64,000 nt of DNA, from NCBI GenBank assembly GCA_014898415.1, contig RCTD01000027.1:744001-808000 (forward strand), in the 5' to 3' direction. The DNA comes from Stromatinia cepivora (lineage: Eukaryota > Ascomycota > Leotiomycetes > Helotiales > Sclerotiniaceae). Below are positions 22,706 through 34,551 of this stretch, one piece after another (the first letter of the stretch is position 1; every line of letters starts with the position of its first letter). Both the position numbers and the translations under genes were made by a program. The notes beneath the pieces were generated by a model. That model searched no databases. It was not told the DNA's origin and was given only the letters and a program-made list of their open reading frames with translations.

Positions 22706-24160
22706 ATGTCAGATGGGTGTCATGGTCCACAAGAACTAAAGGATCGCATCGTGCAGTCCCGCGTCCACCGTGAGCGTGACCAATTCATCGCAACTATTTG
22801 TGAAGATGATGTTTGCCGCCTAGCATCGTCGTACCACGATGGCGATCTCTGCAGTTTCTTCAAGTCACTAGTTCGTGGTAGTTACAATATTTGCTACTTT
22901 GTGCATTTTACGTCGAATAATTCCAATGAAGATGTTGAGAAGTGGGTGGTACGTGTGCCTCTAGCTCCGTGCCTGGCATATGGGGGCAACACTAAGCTCG
23001 AGAGTGAGATTGCTACAATGCAGTAAAACTTTTTTGTCTTTGTTCTTCAGGAGTGGCACTAATAAATCCTGTATGGCAGGCTAGTCCGCGATAAGACTAC
23101 GATTCCACTCCCCAAGATACATGCTTACAGCCTTGGCGAAGGCCACGAGCCTTTGTCATCATTTATTATTCTCAAATACATTGAGGGGCAGAAGCTTTCA
23201 TACGGCCAGCTAAGGGACCTCTCGGACGAGCAGCGAGAACATTTATATACTTCACTTGCCGATGTTCACATCCAGCTAAGGAAGCTTGAATTTCCTTCAA
23301 TTGGATGTTTGACTCGCGTTTTAGAGGGCTTTGAAGTGCGCAAGAAATTCAATACTATCGACATCAATATGCAAGAGCTAGAAGGTTTGCAGCCTTCTAA
23401 AATCCAAAAATCCTTTTGTGATCACAGGAACCTTCTCACTTCGGCTAATGACTACACGGCAATGCTCCTTCAAATTGCGGACAATGCGTTTGCAGAAGGT
23501 CGAAGCAGTGTATCTGATGAAGAGCAGGGCGAGGATGCCCTGTACCACCTCCATATTTTTTGCAAGTATGCCGAGAGCTGGGTGGATCACAGCCTTGATC
23601 AAGGTCCGTTTGTCTTGGTTCACGGTGGTTTTGAACCCTTCAACTTGATAGTGAACGAGGATATGGATATTATTTCGTTTCTAGATTAGGAGTGGAGTCG
23701 CGTAGTACCACTTCAATTCTTCAAGCCTCCATTGTGGCTTAAGAATCCTGATACCACAAAGCTAGCATATAATTTCGTCTACAAGGACTATTTGAAGCGG
23801 TTCGACCAATTTTTGGAAATCGTACGGACTCGAGAGCGTGAGAAGTATGGAAACCAATTACTGGCGGATGAATGGACGAAGGCAAAGGAGAACAGTGGGT
23901 TTCTTGTTGCCAACGCTTTGGAAAACTGGACGAACATGGATTGGTTCGCGAACCGATATATTAATTGGAAATGTTACCGTGAGGTTGATCTGACCGAGCG
24001 AGTAAAGGCTTTTATGAACGACCCAGTTCGAAAAGCCTTCATGGCAAGAAAACTGCACGAAGGAGCTGCCTATAGGGCAAAAGTGGATCAGCCTGACAAT
24101 ACAATTGTCAAAGGAGCACATCGTGACAGTGGTAATTCCGGTGAGCATATTCAGCCATGA
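22706..24160 (+). pseudogene. APH/choline-kinase-like phosphotransferase, broken by an in-frame stop
   Basis: Fungal protein of the aminoglycoside phosphotransferase (APH, PF01636) fold. Exon 1 is 22706-23022 and exon 2 starts at 23080 (CA|G junction, phase 2). The N-lobe reads RGSYNICYFVHF and WVVRVPLAP; then come SSFIILKYIEGQKLS and a helical region. The catalytic loop reads VHGGFEPFNLIV, where the family has HGD: the catalytic Asp is Gly. Shortly after, FLD is followed by TAG (23687-23689) where DWEWSRVVP is expected, a TGG-to-TAG change. The frame then continues intact to 24160 with PLQFFKPPLWL and a long C-terminal helix region. Two independent losses at the active site argue for a dead gene rather than a sequencing error. 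Natural substrate unknown. Confidence 0.85.
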
Positions 24161-25530
24161 AACAAGTATTTATGGATTAATTACGGAAATATACTATCCT
24201 GACTCTCTCAAGATGACCCTTGGATGCAGTGTGCCTAGTAGTCTAGCAGTACAATCTAACTTGAGTCCTTCAAGTTCTGAATACTTAGAAATCTTTAAAA
24301 AATTTCCATGAATTTATTGTTCTAAATAGATCCAATCCTCAAATTGATTTCAATATTCAATATCCCCTCGATATGGACAGCAGTCCGCGATACTGGACAT
24401 ACTATTTGGGTGTTTTCGTTAATTATCATTAGGTTATTCAACATCCTCCTTTTATAGCGCAGCCCTTGCGGTTCCTTCATCCCTCCCGAACTTGTAACTG
24501 AGCTCTATAGAAATTTGTGAATCCATTCGTGTCTTCATGATGGATATACACAGATGAGCTGACTATATATTTTATAGATCGAGATACAATCGCAGTTTGG
24601 TAAAAGTAGTTGTGTTTCTTGGAGATTTGAGTAAGTGAAACGACCGAGGAAAACTCACTTTGCCGATCCCCAGCCATCGATCTAATAATGGTAATGATGA
24701 CCTAGAATTTCATAACCCTCCACTTCCCCAAATAGTGACTGGTTTGAGTTAGTACTTCTGATACTGTGATAAAAAAAGGCATGTATGATGATTTTTGAAA
24801 TGGTATGTTCAGAATGGATCATGACTTGAGTGAGAGTTTAGAACCTCCAAGTTTGACCCAGCTCCCTGATAAAAATTTGCAGTTTGAGGAATCGAGACTG
24901 TTCAATATCTAAATCTTTCCCGAAGTTTGAAAATATTTCTTTGGCATTGATATCTTAACGAATGGACAGAAAGTACTAGATGCAAGAGTACTCCTCTCAT
25001 CCGACTTTTCAATGTCCCAGTTCCTCTTGGGCAGCCCGGGCTTGCGTTCAGTCCCTGATGGGGTGCTATATCCTCAATTTCTTGGAGTTATATGAAGTAT
25101 CATCCCATACACACATCCTTTCTTCTTTTCTCGTGAATGGGAATAATTCACTTTCTCGCCGTATTGTGATTGTTGATAACTTTTTTTTTTCTTGAGGACA
25201 GACTAGCTTTGTTTACGGTTTTTATTCTTATTCGTTTTTTCACCCTAAAACAATATCTTCCCAGGCCGTATCTCTACGTATCTCAACGGCATGTATTTTC
25301 AAGCGAGATAATTGATATAACAATATCTTAAGTCAGACCGACTCCAGTTGGATCAATATACAAGCACGGTCACTTACCAATAAACATTCAGCAATATAAT
25401 TGCCCTTTACTCTACATCATCAAAGTCTTCTCAACCAAATCTCGAGTCAAGGCTATCTCTTCCTACAACAAAATCAAAGAGTGCTTCTTATTCTCAGCCT
25501 GCATTTAACATCAGCTTCAACACAGACAGA
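24161..25530. other. Gene-free stretch
   Basis: About 1.4 kb with no convincing gene on either strand; the small open frames are AT-driven. The last 150 bases, rich in CA/CT, are the likely leader of the next gene. Confidence 0.5.
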
Positions 25531-26475
25531 ATGCGTCCACTATTTACAATCGAAATCCCATCTTACCAACCACACAAAAATAATGCTTCAACTGGCTCTT
25601 CTACCAATAAACTCCCCGAAAATCAAGATCGCCCACGGAAGCGCCTTTCTAGAGCAGAAACCAGGACCAAACAACTTGGAAAGTTCGGTCCGGACTTGGA
25701 AGCTCTTGAGGGAAGAACACAAAAGATTTTGATAGATCAGACGAGTCTTAATTTCAACCTCTTGAATCGCCTCCAGATGCCACAGATATCATCCTCGCCA
25801 CAGGGACGCCCTTCGGCACTGGGACCTCTCCACCATCCATATACGCATTTTCAGCAACCATCTAACTCTGGTCAATCCTTTGCTAATCAAGATGTTCAGA
25901 TTGATGCAATAGATGTGGAAATGAGCGACGCGCCGGATATCAACATTGCAGAGTCGGCTATTGTCCAAGAGAAAACTGAACATCAGAATGAGGATGCAGT
26001 TCCCGTTTCCGCCCGGTCACCAGTCACCGTCTCTAACAGTCCAACCCCGATACTATATCCCTCAAAGGTATCTTATTACTCAACTTCAAATATGAAAATT
26101 GACAGTGCAAGACATCCGGCCCTTGTCACCAGCACAACCAATATCCGCGATCAAATCGAGCTCGAGCTTTCCCACTTGATAGTAGAGAAGCACAACGAGC
26201 TGCGACTCATTGAATCTGAACTAGCCAAAGCACAAATCATGCTCGAACAACTTCGACGCGTGCATTTAAGGCCATTTAACCTTGTTCAGAATGAGAAGGG
26301 AGAGGTATATGCGGTGAGGTTTGTGGTGAGGTCATATAGCGCGGAGAAAAAGAGACAAAAGACAATTGAAAAAAGACAGATGAGAGATGAAAAGGCGGCT
26401 GAAGAATTGGAGACTGAGGAAAGAAAGAAAGGTGGTAGTGGTATGGGGTTGAGAAATAGGTATGTTAAGAGGTGA
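25531..26475 (+). CDS. Hypothetical protein with C-terminal coiled coil, 314 aa
   Basis: Intronless frame from the ATG at 25531. The first ~65 residues are basic and polar (PRKRLSRAETRTKQLG), followed by a helical piece ALEGRTQKILIDQT. The middle (about 90-205) is Ser/Pro/Gln-rich and probably disordered, with several SPxP-like sites. Residues ~207-250 form a strong coiled coil: RDQIELELSHLIVEKHNELR followed by LIESELAKAQIMLEQLRRVH. The C-terminus is Lys/Arg/Glu-rich and ends GLRNRYVKR, suggesting a nuclear protein. The ESELAKxQIxLEQLRR motif recalls coiled coils of some fungal chromatin-associated proteins, from memory only; no DNA-binding or SWIRM domain is present. Confidence 0.75.
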   Translation: MRPLFTIEIPSYQPHKNNASTGSSTNKLPENQDRPRKRLSRAETRTKQLGKFGPDLEALEGRTQKILIDQTSLNFNLLNRLQMPQISSSPQGRPSALGPLHHPYTHFQQPSNSGQSFANQDVQIDAIDVEMSDAPDINIAESAIVQEKTEHQNEDAVPVSARSPVTVSNSPTPILYPSKVSYYSTSNMKIDSARHPALVTSTTNIRDQIELELSHLIVEKHNELRLIESELAKAQIMLEQLRRVHLRPFNLVQNEKGEVYAVRFVVRSYSAEKKRQKTIEKRQMRDEKAAEELETEERKKGGSGMGLRNRYVKR

Positions 26476-27715
26476 GGGACTGATGAGGGCTAGGATACAA
26501 GAAGACAGCGATGAAGTTGGTAGGCTGATAACATGTAATTTGAATGTCCAACTCTGTCAAATAATCTTTTCTATCATCACCATCAGAGAGTCGTGAAGCC
26601 TAATATGAGCTGAAAGCGTGCAATCTCCAATGCCATATTCTATTAAAAAGAGTGAGATGGCGGTATTGGCATTTTACTCATTGTAGGAGATCGACAAATT
26701 CTGAACTGTAATTTCCATCAGGCAGCCTTTCTTTGGATCTATCTATCCGAGATGCAGCATTGAAAACTTCCGGCGGTGGGTGAGAATGTGAAAAGTAGAG
26801 CGAGTAGTTGCTTTTTCTCTTGCAAATAGGGGACGTATTTCGGCGTGTTTTTGGTTTAGAGTCAGATGTTTGGGATGAGGTTCCGCCATAGAACTTTGAT
26901 CGGGGAAGCGTCCACGTGCCGTAGGTCTGGCAAACTGCAAAGGGTGTCCAGAGCGCGACGGGAGATGCTGTTGTTCCTGCTGCATTCCTTCAGCCCTTCT
27001 TGTACTAAAGTCTTTCACTACTAGTACTACTAGTGGTTTCCGTAAACCGCATTTTACCCGAATCTTCAAATCCACAGCACAGCAACACACATCAGAAAAG
27101 GCAAGAAGTCTCGCCAACGATCATATGCATACATCGCTACAAAGATATACAGAATTTGATTCAATAGAGAAAATATTGATCAAATAAATGAAGCACAAAA
27201 AATTAAATAATTGAAAAATTGATATTTGGGTGCAGTGAGTGGGTGTGGTTTCCTTTTTGCATCCCCAAAGCGTAGAGCGTAGCGATATAGGGCCCAGAAG
27301 ATAGAGACACCCTACAAAATATGGTATGTGACGGATGTCTTTGAGGTGCTTAAGTAGGTGATGGGACTCGAGTTAGCTATTAGTTTTTCAATTAACAGGA
27401 AAAGGGACAAGGGAAGAAACAAGGATTGTTGACGCCTTTCGACTACCTTGGCATGATACCTTCAAAAATCCTTCTTGCTTGATAATTCTTATTGAGGAGA
27501 TAGAACCTTCCAGGCAAAAGGACAATGGGTTATGGAATGCTAAAAAAAAATCACTCTGAACAAATGACGAGATATCAAAATTATCACAAAGTAGCAACAG
27601 CATACCATGTTAACGTTATCATTGATGCCCCATTAACATTTGATTACCATTAAACATGCCTTTCTATCTGAGTCGAGATTTGATTCGCCCACCACAACCC
27701 AAAAAGAGACCCCAA
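26476..27715. other. Gene-free stretch
   Basis: No supported gene. A 124-codon minus frame at 26743-27117 lacks recognisable content. A small palindrome-rich spot with ACTAGTACTACTAGT lies near 27020-27034. Confidence 0.45.
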
Positions 27716-28378
27716 TCAAAAATGCACTGCAGAGGCAACATAGAGATTAAAAGGTCTAATGTTAAACGGTGAGGATGCCTCAGGTCCGATAACTTCTGGA
27801 GCTAGACCTACGAGATCGAAAATCTCCGCATTCATTCCATCGTCATCCACCTCGCAAACCCAATGTATCATCAACCCAGTATTTTCGTCCGCTTTTGCCG
27901 GTAAAAGAGAAACCCGATCAGTATTCGGTGGGATTGTGACCTCCGGCGCGAATGTCGCATATAAGATGTATCTGAGATTCGGGTGACGTTCATTGAAAGC
28001 GATCAAGGTGTGCAGAGGTAAGAGTCGAGAAGCTCCTTGGTATTGTAGATAAGGACCTGGTTCCGGCCGTCCCCTGGCGTGTAAATGATTCAGGACGTCC
28101 CGTCGACTATCGAAGTTGTGAAAATGTTCAAATAGCATCTGGTGGCCGAAGGGGTACTGCGTGACGCAACTGCGTCCAAGACTGCTCTCGCTGGAGAAGA
28201 CTACACTGCTGGAAATTTCGGTGGGATTCACTTCCAAAGTTGCAATCGCACTTGTAGCACCACCATTGGGCCGTTGTCCTTGCCAGAGTTCGTATGGAAG
28301 CTTAATCGGGATCACGGGGAGCGGGCGATCTTGGTTGGAGCCCGCACCGCCAGACTCGGATGCTGAATGTTGGGCCAT
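27716..28378 (-). CDS. Hypothetical protein, 220 aa, single exon
   Basis: Not recognised. It begins MAQHSASESGGAG and has a Pro-rich start (DRPLPVIPIKLPYELW), then an ordered-looking body with HQMLFEHFHNFDSRRDVLNHL, LLPLHTLIAFNERHPNLRYI and IHWVCEVDDDGMNAEIFDLV. There is no signal peptide or membrane span. The uninterrupted 220-codon frame with balanced composition and an upstream gap supports a real gene. The opposite-strand frames (28142-28403) are shadows. Confidence 0.65.
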   Translation of the reverse strand: MAQHSASESGGAGSNQDRPLPVIPIKLPYELWQGQRPNGGATSAIATLEVNPTEISSSVVFSSESSLGRSCVTQYPFGHQMLFEHFHNFDSRRDVLNHLHARGRPEPGPYLQYQGASRLLPLHTLIAFNERHPNLRYILYATFAPEVTIPPNTDRVSLLPAKADENTGLMIHWVCEVDDDGMNAEIFDLVGLAPEVIGPEASSPFNIRPFNLYVASAVHF

Positions 28379-29656
28379 GATTGTGGCTTACGTCCGTTCC
28401 TAAATCGTTCCTGATTGTACTGAACTTACTTATATCAAACGACGGGTTCCGCAACCGGCCGATTAATCGATTTAGTTCGGATGTGAAAGTTAACAAAACA
28501 TTCGGATGTCAGACTTCTAATCAGGGAAGAGCTGAAGGATATATGCTCCAAATTCTCTTATTCCAGCAGAGCATAAAGCCGCAGTTCTATCCTTTCTTAT
28601 TGAAAGAAGATAATTCTTACGTCTTTCATTACTTAGCTGCAAGATCCTTTCTTACAGACCATGCAGATCTGCACCACAAACAAGAAAATCTCCAGTAGCT
28701 TCGAACACTTGTTATCGCCACCATTATCTCCATACCTCTAGACTAAAATTCTTTCACGTCAGAGAATGAAGGGAGGAGAATACTGAGAAGATACTTGTCA
28801 AGTGGATAATAGAACGATTGAATCATCTCTTTGTGTTGCATTGCAACTTTTTGTTTTGATCGAATGATGAAATTAAGAGATAAGAATACAACAGAAAGGG
28901 TTCCATTATCTTACTAAGAAGTCAGTTTTGGCGATTTAAAATGCATTATATTTTCATTTCTACCAACGTTCTTCTAGTAGTCACAACTTGAAGCTTTGTT
29001 TCTCCAAGAAGCCCCAAAAGCCCAAAAGCCCAAAAGCCCAAAAGCCCAAAAGCCCAAGATCTCATGTGGTATTCAACTACTTTGGAACCGTAAAGGACTT
29101 TGGAATTAAAGAGTCTTGAGCTTTTTGTGATCCTAAATTTTGTAAAGAAACAGATATAGAAGTCCAGTGGTAGATGTACACCAAAGTTTGTGATGGAAAA
29201 AAATATCCGAGGTGTAAATATTGAAGATTGTTGGGGTGAATATTGTATGGGGAAGAATGTGAGAGGAAAGATGGATACAAGATCCCGTTTGGGACAGGAC
29301 AATAGAATGTGCAATATCTCCTCTACTAATGGTGGGGCTGATACCCTTATGGTCACAATTCTGTGTTGCGCTATTATAGAGATAGAGAGAACCAAAAGGT
29401 CAAGGTAGACCGGGAGAGGATTGAATCTTCCAAAGAGGCGAAAAGAAGTTTATGGAAGTAACCCAGTTGCTTTCCGGAACTAGATGACAATATAGCTGAT
29501 AATTATTGAACTCTTTCTTTGTTTCGACGTGTCAAGGTAAATGGATTCCCGCCAGGGGCATCGTGTAGCGATAATGAAGAGTATTTGATATGAAAACCAT
29601 CAATAGTACCTTACACAATCCTTTCACGAACAACCATCTCTAATAGAAATGGCCTT
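28379..29656. other. Gene-free stretch with an 8-bp minisatellite
   Basis: No supported gene. The open frames on either strand around 28381-28698 and 28946-29395 have no recognisable content; the latter is lengthened by the 8-bp repeat. Confidence 0.5.
29013..29058. repeat. 8-bp minisatellite (CCCAAAAG), about 5.7 copies
   Basis: Five perfect consecutive copies plus a partial sixth. Confidence 0.95.
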
Positions 29657-30602
29657 TCAATTTCTCACTCCAATACAACAAACCCTAAATAACGATCCTA
29701 GTCCAATCAGAAAGGAAATCAATTGTCCGGCCCTAGCTAAAGTCGTCACTCCAGTGATCTCATTCCAAGTTATGCTTATTTCGATAGCAACAATCATAAT
29801 TGTAGCAAAAATGAAAAGAACCGCAAATTGGATGAAGTCCCCCGTAGAATTTGACTCTGTGAATTCAAGCTGCTGGTATCGGAGCGTAAGTTATTGTATG
29901 ATTAGCAAATATGTTCGTGGCAGTTCAGATTGTGTGTGAAAATGTACCTTGAAGATGACGAGCCGAGGGTATCCTTGAAAGATTTTGTCGGTGAAGCACT
30001 TCTCTTCGTACTGTAAAGTCTCCAAGCATGCCATATAATCACGATGGATAATATCAACAACAGCACCCAGTATGTGATATTGAAAGCACGAAACCCCGTG
30101 TTCTCAAGATCAACCCTTACAAATCCAAACCCAAAGTCCGGACAAGTATTAGACTTTTGATCGCGATGCTGAAAGTGTCCATCCCAGAACCAAGGTTGAA
30201 AGCAAGAGATGGCACAAAAGAATAAACCAACGAGCAGGCTATAGACCCAACCTCGGAGCTCCTTTGATTTTGGTTGCTCTTCTATCGGTTTTTGTTTGAT
30301 GCTGCGGATGAGTTTCATTACGATGCTAGGAATAAAATAATGATAACCCACTACTAAAAGGAGAATGATATGAATTTCAGCTAACTGTAAAGTCGAAGTT
30401 TGAGTGGTAAGAGCCAAAAACGTCGCGACGCTGAAGAGAATATTCGAAAATCCAAGACCTTGAGCTTCGTCCGAAGCAACTTCCCAGAAGAGCCTTTGGG
30501 AGCAGATGCAAGAAGTGAGGCATACCATTGAAGATAGAAACCTATGCGAATACCGAGACCATAGATGTCGGAGTTACCGATTGTGGTGCAGCTTTGAGAC
30601 AT
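29657..30602 (-). pseudogene. Fungal multi-pass membrane protein gene with frame breaks
   Basis: The product resembles a fungal integral membrane protein family that begins with a C..GNxDxYGLGIRIGFYLQW segment. Here MSQSCTTIGNSDIYGLGIRIG starts at 30602. After QWYASLLAS the frame must shift (about 30470-30500) to continue EVASDEAQGLGFSNILFSVA, and no intron fits there. The body then runs intact with at least five hydrophobic spans to 29948. The last span (QFAVLFIFATIMIVAIEI, then SITWNEITGV and GQLISFLIGLGSLFRV) lies at 29872-29657. The visible donor at 29947 (phase 2) and the only acceptors near 29873 (phase 0) do not match. Two frame problems suggest a decaying gene; sequencing errors cannot be excluded. 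Function of the family is unknown to me. Confidence 0.7.
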
Positions 30603-32120
30603 AAATAGGGTACTGTTGGAATGGAGAGTATCATTCGAGACGAAAGTGTGATTCGACTTGATTGAAACAGAATAATTTATAGAGATGAGATGAGAATGAG
30701 TCCGGCTCGTTCGGGCCCGAACGAATGTAAGTGAAGGATGTAGAGAAACTGAATAAGAGAAGACCAATATATTTGTACGGGCAAGGCCATGGTGACAAGA
30801 GGCTCTACGCGGGCTTTGGGCCGTGGGTGATTGATCTCACAAGCCTGAAACTAAAAATGGATTTAATGCAAGACCACAATGCTGACTTCGACGAAAGTAT
30901 TGGCAGACAGACAATGCACCTACCCCTGATGCACTCCTGTTCGATCTCAAAAACCTGAACGTGATTTGTGTGTATGCCGAATCGTTGCGACTAACGACAT
31001 CCGAAATGTTGATTGCGGATCCCAGATACAAACTGTAACACTTCTGGCGGACGCCACGTCAATTAAAACATCCCATTCATATCTGGAATTGATTTTTGAT
31101 AACAAAATGGATTACCGATAGGCAAATAAGCTTGACAAACAAAATTTAGACCGAAATATAGACCCAGATACAGTCAACGTGCGAAGATTTCCATAAAACC
31201 ATAAATGATTGATATGTTGGTCGAGAAAAGCGTACACGGGGATATGCATAACCGCGAGCTTCTATTTCAGCAGCATCAGCCGGGAAGACTTGCCAATTTT
31301 AACATTTAAGAGGTGAGAAGGGAAACGGCAAATACAGGAGGTAAGCCTAATCGGTGCGGCCCCCATGCGCGGCGCTTCGGTCGACCTCAGAAACTATTTG
31401 ACGACCAATCGAGAAATGTAGAAAACTCGTATCTATGACGAAAATAAATTGATTGAAGTTTGATGTGGGTGACAATGAGGCTCCGTATGCTTGTTGAAAA
31501 AAATCGGTTTCAGTTTGTTGCTGATGAATTCGAGGCATCGATGAGGCTACTCCTAAATCTGAGCTCCCAGACTTATTTCATCGTGCGCCTATTACTTCTC
31601 AGTGGAGCGAAATTAGAAAACATATATAGCTCCTTTTAAATTTCTCCTTTGCACCAAACTTCATACCAATCCCTATGGTGTTGGTTCCTTCATCATACTC
31701 GGAGCTCCTGTATGGATGAAATGAAATGAATCCAAAGTCACAGACAGCCATCCATCCACCAACAACTGTATGCTTAAATGAGATAACAAAAATCACTTAA
31801 ATCGTCGTCTCACAGCAAATACTGCTATGGTATGGTATGGATGCCGGTACATGGGTGATTAATGTTACATAAGCATAATCTGGGGTAATTAACAGGGTTT
31901 CCCCCCTTGTTGACTAAGGTATGACGTAAATGATACATTTCACATGTCTGAGGTTTAAATACTAGGTAGATACATGGACTTCATCTATTTCCCCTTAAAT
32001 TCAAAACAATGTGATGTTTTTGATGTTTTTAATAAATGATTTTACATATACAACCATCTATTACACTAACACGATAATACTGAGACTTTCGCAAGGTACT
32101 TTTCACTCGAAAAAATAGCT
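30603..32120. other. Gene-free stretch
   Basis: About 1.5 kb without a supported gene. Short open frames on both strands show no recognisable content. The end is the presumed promoter of the carrier gene. Confidence 0.5.
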
Positions 32121-33797
32121 ATGGCAAACATATACAATAGCCAACTTGTACCGCACTCCGTTTATCTTTTCAATATCGATACTAATAATTGATAGGATGC
32201 ATTTACATTGTATCACCAATATCACGATACCCCTTCATCTTCTACCACCTCTACAGCTCTTCCAGCACTCGGTCATGCCATAAGCGGTGCAACCGGAACT
32301 GCCATCTCGAATCTCTGTATCTATCCTCTCGACCTCATAATAACGCGTCTCCAAGTTCAGAGAACCCTTGCAAACAGTTCTTCTTCCTCAAATACCACAA
32401 AACCACAAAAATACACATCACTTGCAGATGCCTTCGATAAAACTTACCACGAAGAAGGAGGAATCGCTGCATTTTACAGTGGAGTTCTACAAGATACATC
32501 GAAATCTATCGCGGATTCTTTCCTTTTTTTCTTATTCTATGGATACATTCGATCGAAACAATTACAATCCCATAATTCATCCTCCAAGGCTGCTCTTCCA
32601 GCGCTGGAAGAATTGGGCGTTGGCGCGTTAGCTGGTGGATTGTCAAAGTTCTTCACTACCCCTTTGTCCAATATCGTCGTACGAAAGCAAACTCATTCCA
32701 TGACTTCCTCTGCCGGCTCGAAGGCTCCGACCATATCTTCAATAATATCGGATATTCGAGAGAAGAAAGGCATTGCTGGTTTCTGGTCTGGTTATAGTGC
32801 GTCTTTAATCCTTACTCTTAATCCGAGCCTTACATTCTTCCTATATGAGTTTCTCAAACGAGTCCTGGTACCGAGAAATAAACGCGATGATCCAGGGGCG
32901 CGGATAACATTCTTATTGGCGGCCGTTAGTAAGGCTGTTGCGAGTAGCGTTACATACCCCGTGAGTCTAGCTAAGGCTCGAGCACAAGTCGATGGATCTT
33001 CTTCTTCGGGCCCAGTCGACAAGGAGAGTGTCGAGAAGTTTTCAGAGGATGTAAAAGACGCAACAAGGAATAAATCCAAGCAATCCGCCAAAGAAGCACA
33101 GAAACACCTGGCAGATACTTCCAAACAAGCGAGGAGAAGAACCATAATACATTCTATACTCAAGATTTATAAGGAAGAAGGAATAGGAGGATTGTACGAA
33201 GGTATTGGAGGAGAGATCATCAAAGGATTCCTCGGCCATGGATTGACAATGATTGTCAAAGACCGTGTTCATGAACTCATCATCTCACTTTACTTCACAG
33301 TGTTACGTCTACTGAATCGCAGTCCTTCATCGCAAGAGATAGTAAGCGAAGCAAAAGAAAAAGTAATAGAAAACAGCGAAAACCTAGCTTCGAAAGCCAG
33401 AGAAAAAGGTGAAAGTGCTCTAAATAGTCTCAAAACAGCAGGCGAAAGTACTCTCCAATCCGCTCGCGAAACTAGCTCAAATCTTACATCCACAGCCCAA
33501 GATTCCGCTACAACTATCTCCCAATCCGCAAGAGACGTTTCTGGAAAAGTAGTCGATGGAGTCAAAAACGTAGGGGAAAAAACTAATGCTAATTTACCAA
33601 CAACAAAGGAATCAACTGATAAAGCAACAGCGATGGGAAATAATTTGACGGAAAAAACAAAAAATACAAATGAATATGTGAATAAGGAAGCGGGACATCT
33701 ATTAGGAAATGCCGGTGAACAATTAGGAGAAAGGATTGAGGGATTTGGAGGGGAAGTTAAGAGGGTAGGAAAGCAGGGAAAGCAAGGGAAGGAGTGA
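32121..33797 (+). CDS. PMP47/Ant1-like peroxisomal solute carrier with long hydrophilic tail
   Basis: Mitochondrial carrier family (SLC25) protein of the peroxisomal adenine-nucleotide carrier type, which brings ATP into peroxisomes for fatty-acid activation. Exon 1 is only 27 bp (32121-32147, MANIYNSQL); after a 48-bp intron, exon 2 (32196-33797) continues DAFTLYHQYHD. This is needed because exon 2 has no ATG before the first carrier repeat. The three repeats carry YPLDLIITRLQVQ, TTPLSNIVVRKQ and TYPVSLAKARAQV, matching the PMP47 pattern. A charged insertion of about 50 residues (KESVEKFSEDVKD to HLADTSKQARR) sits in the third repeat. After residue ~385 an extra ~155 residues follow, made of Ala/Ser/Thr/Glu/Lys-rich amphipathic helix repeats resembling LEA-type sequences. 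Total 542 aa versus about 300-330 for typical carriers. Confidence 0.85.
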
Positions 33798-34551
33798 AAT
33801 TGAAATTGAAATGGCGTTCACGACTTGCGTTTTATAACAGTGCTTGGACTGGAATTCCGGAAATGCATACTCGGGTACTTGGGCGGGCGGGGGAGCTTGA
33901 AGAGGGTTGGCAAGGGGTTTTAAGGTGTTGGATAATGATATGATAAAATGATATGATATGCTACGATATGATAATATACACGACGGAAATTTTAGCATGC
34001 GTTTCAATGTAAGATTACGATAGTTTGGTAGTACATATATTTAATTCTCGTTTGCTTAATCATGGATTGAAAATGTTTTATTTGGGTTATTCGATAGTAT
34101 CGTAAAGGTTAGGCGGAAGTCAAGGGAGAGAGAGAGAGGAGTGCTAATGTAATAAATAGCTCATGGGTGATGAATACTGCACAGAATATTATTAATAATA
34201 ATTTCGATTCTTCAGATCTACCGAAGCATTAAGATCTATCTACTCCAGGAATCTTCATAATAATGTCACAAATCTTGACAGCGAATACGACATTTGAGTA
34301 CAATTTGTTGAGATTGGAAATATATGTATATGCAATTGCTACTCAGCCAGCTAGCTAGCATTATAATATGGCAAGCATCTATATCTCTAGCCACATTGCA
34401 AAACTCATCTCATATCGTACAATGCAAATATATCTTCCCCTGGCGCCTACATCCTGTCGATCGGTCATCCCTTGATTCAACGGCACTTGTTCGCTATTCT
34501 ATAAGTAGCACATAGACAGCTAATATCCACCACTCTTCTTCTATCTCGAGG
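33798..34551. other. Convergent intergenic region
   Basis: Lies between two converging genes and so holds both 3' ends. A short tract of ATGATATGATA-like repeats is present near 33930-33975. No gene was seen. Confidence 0.55.

Noticed and set aside
26743..27117. 124-codon minus-strand frame
   Set aside because: Unrecognised, no spliced context, and the start lies in a palindrome-rich spot.
28946..29395. 149-codon minus-strand frame containing GLLGFWAFGLLG
   Set aside because: The phrase is just the translation of the 8-bp minisatellite, which lengthens the frame artificially.
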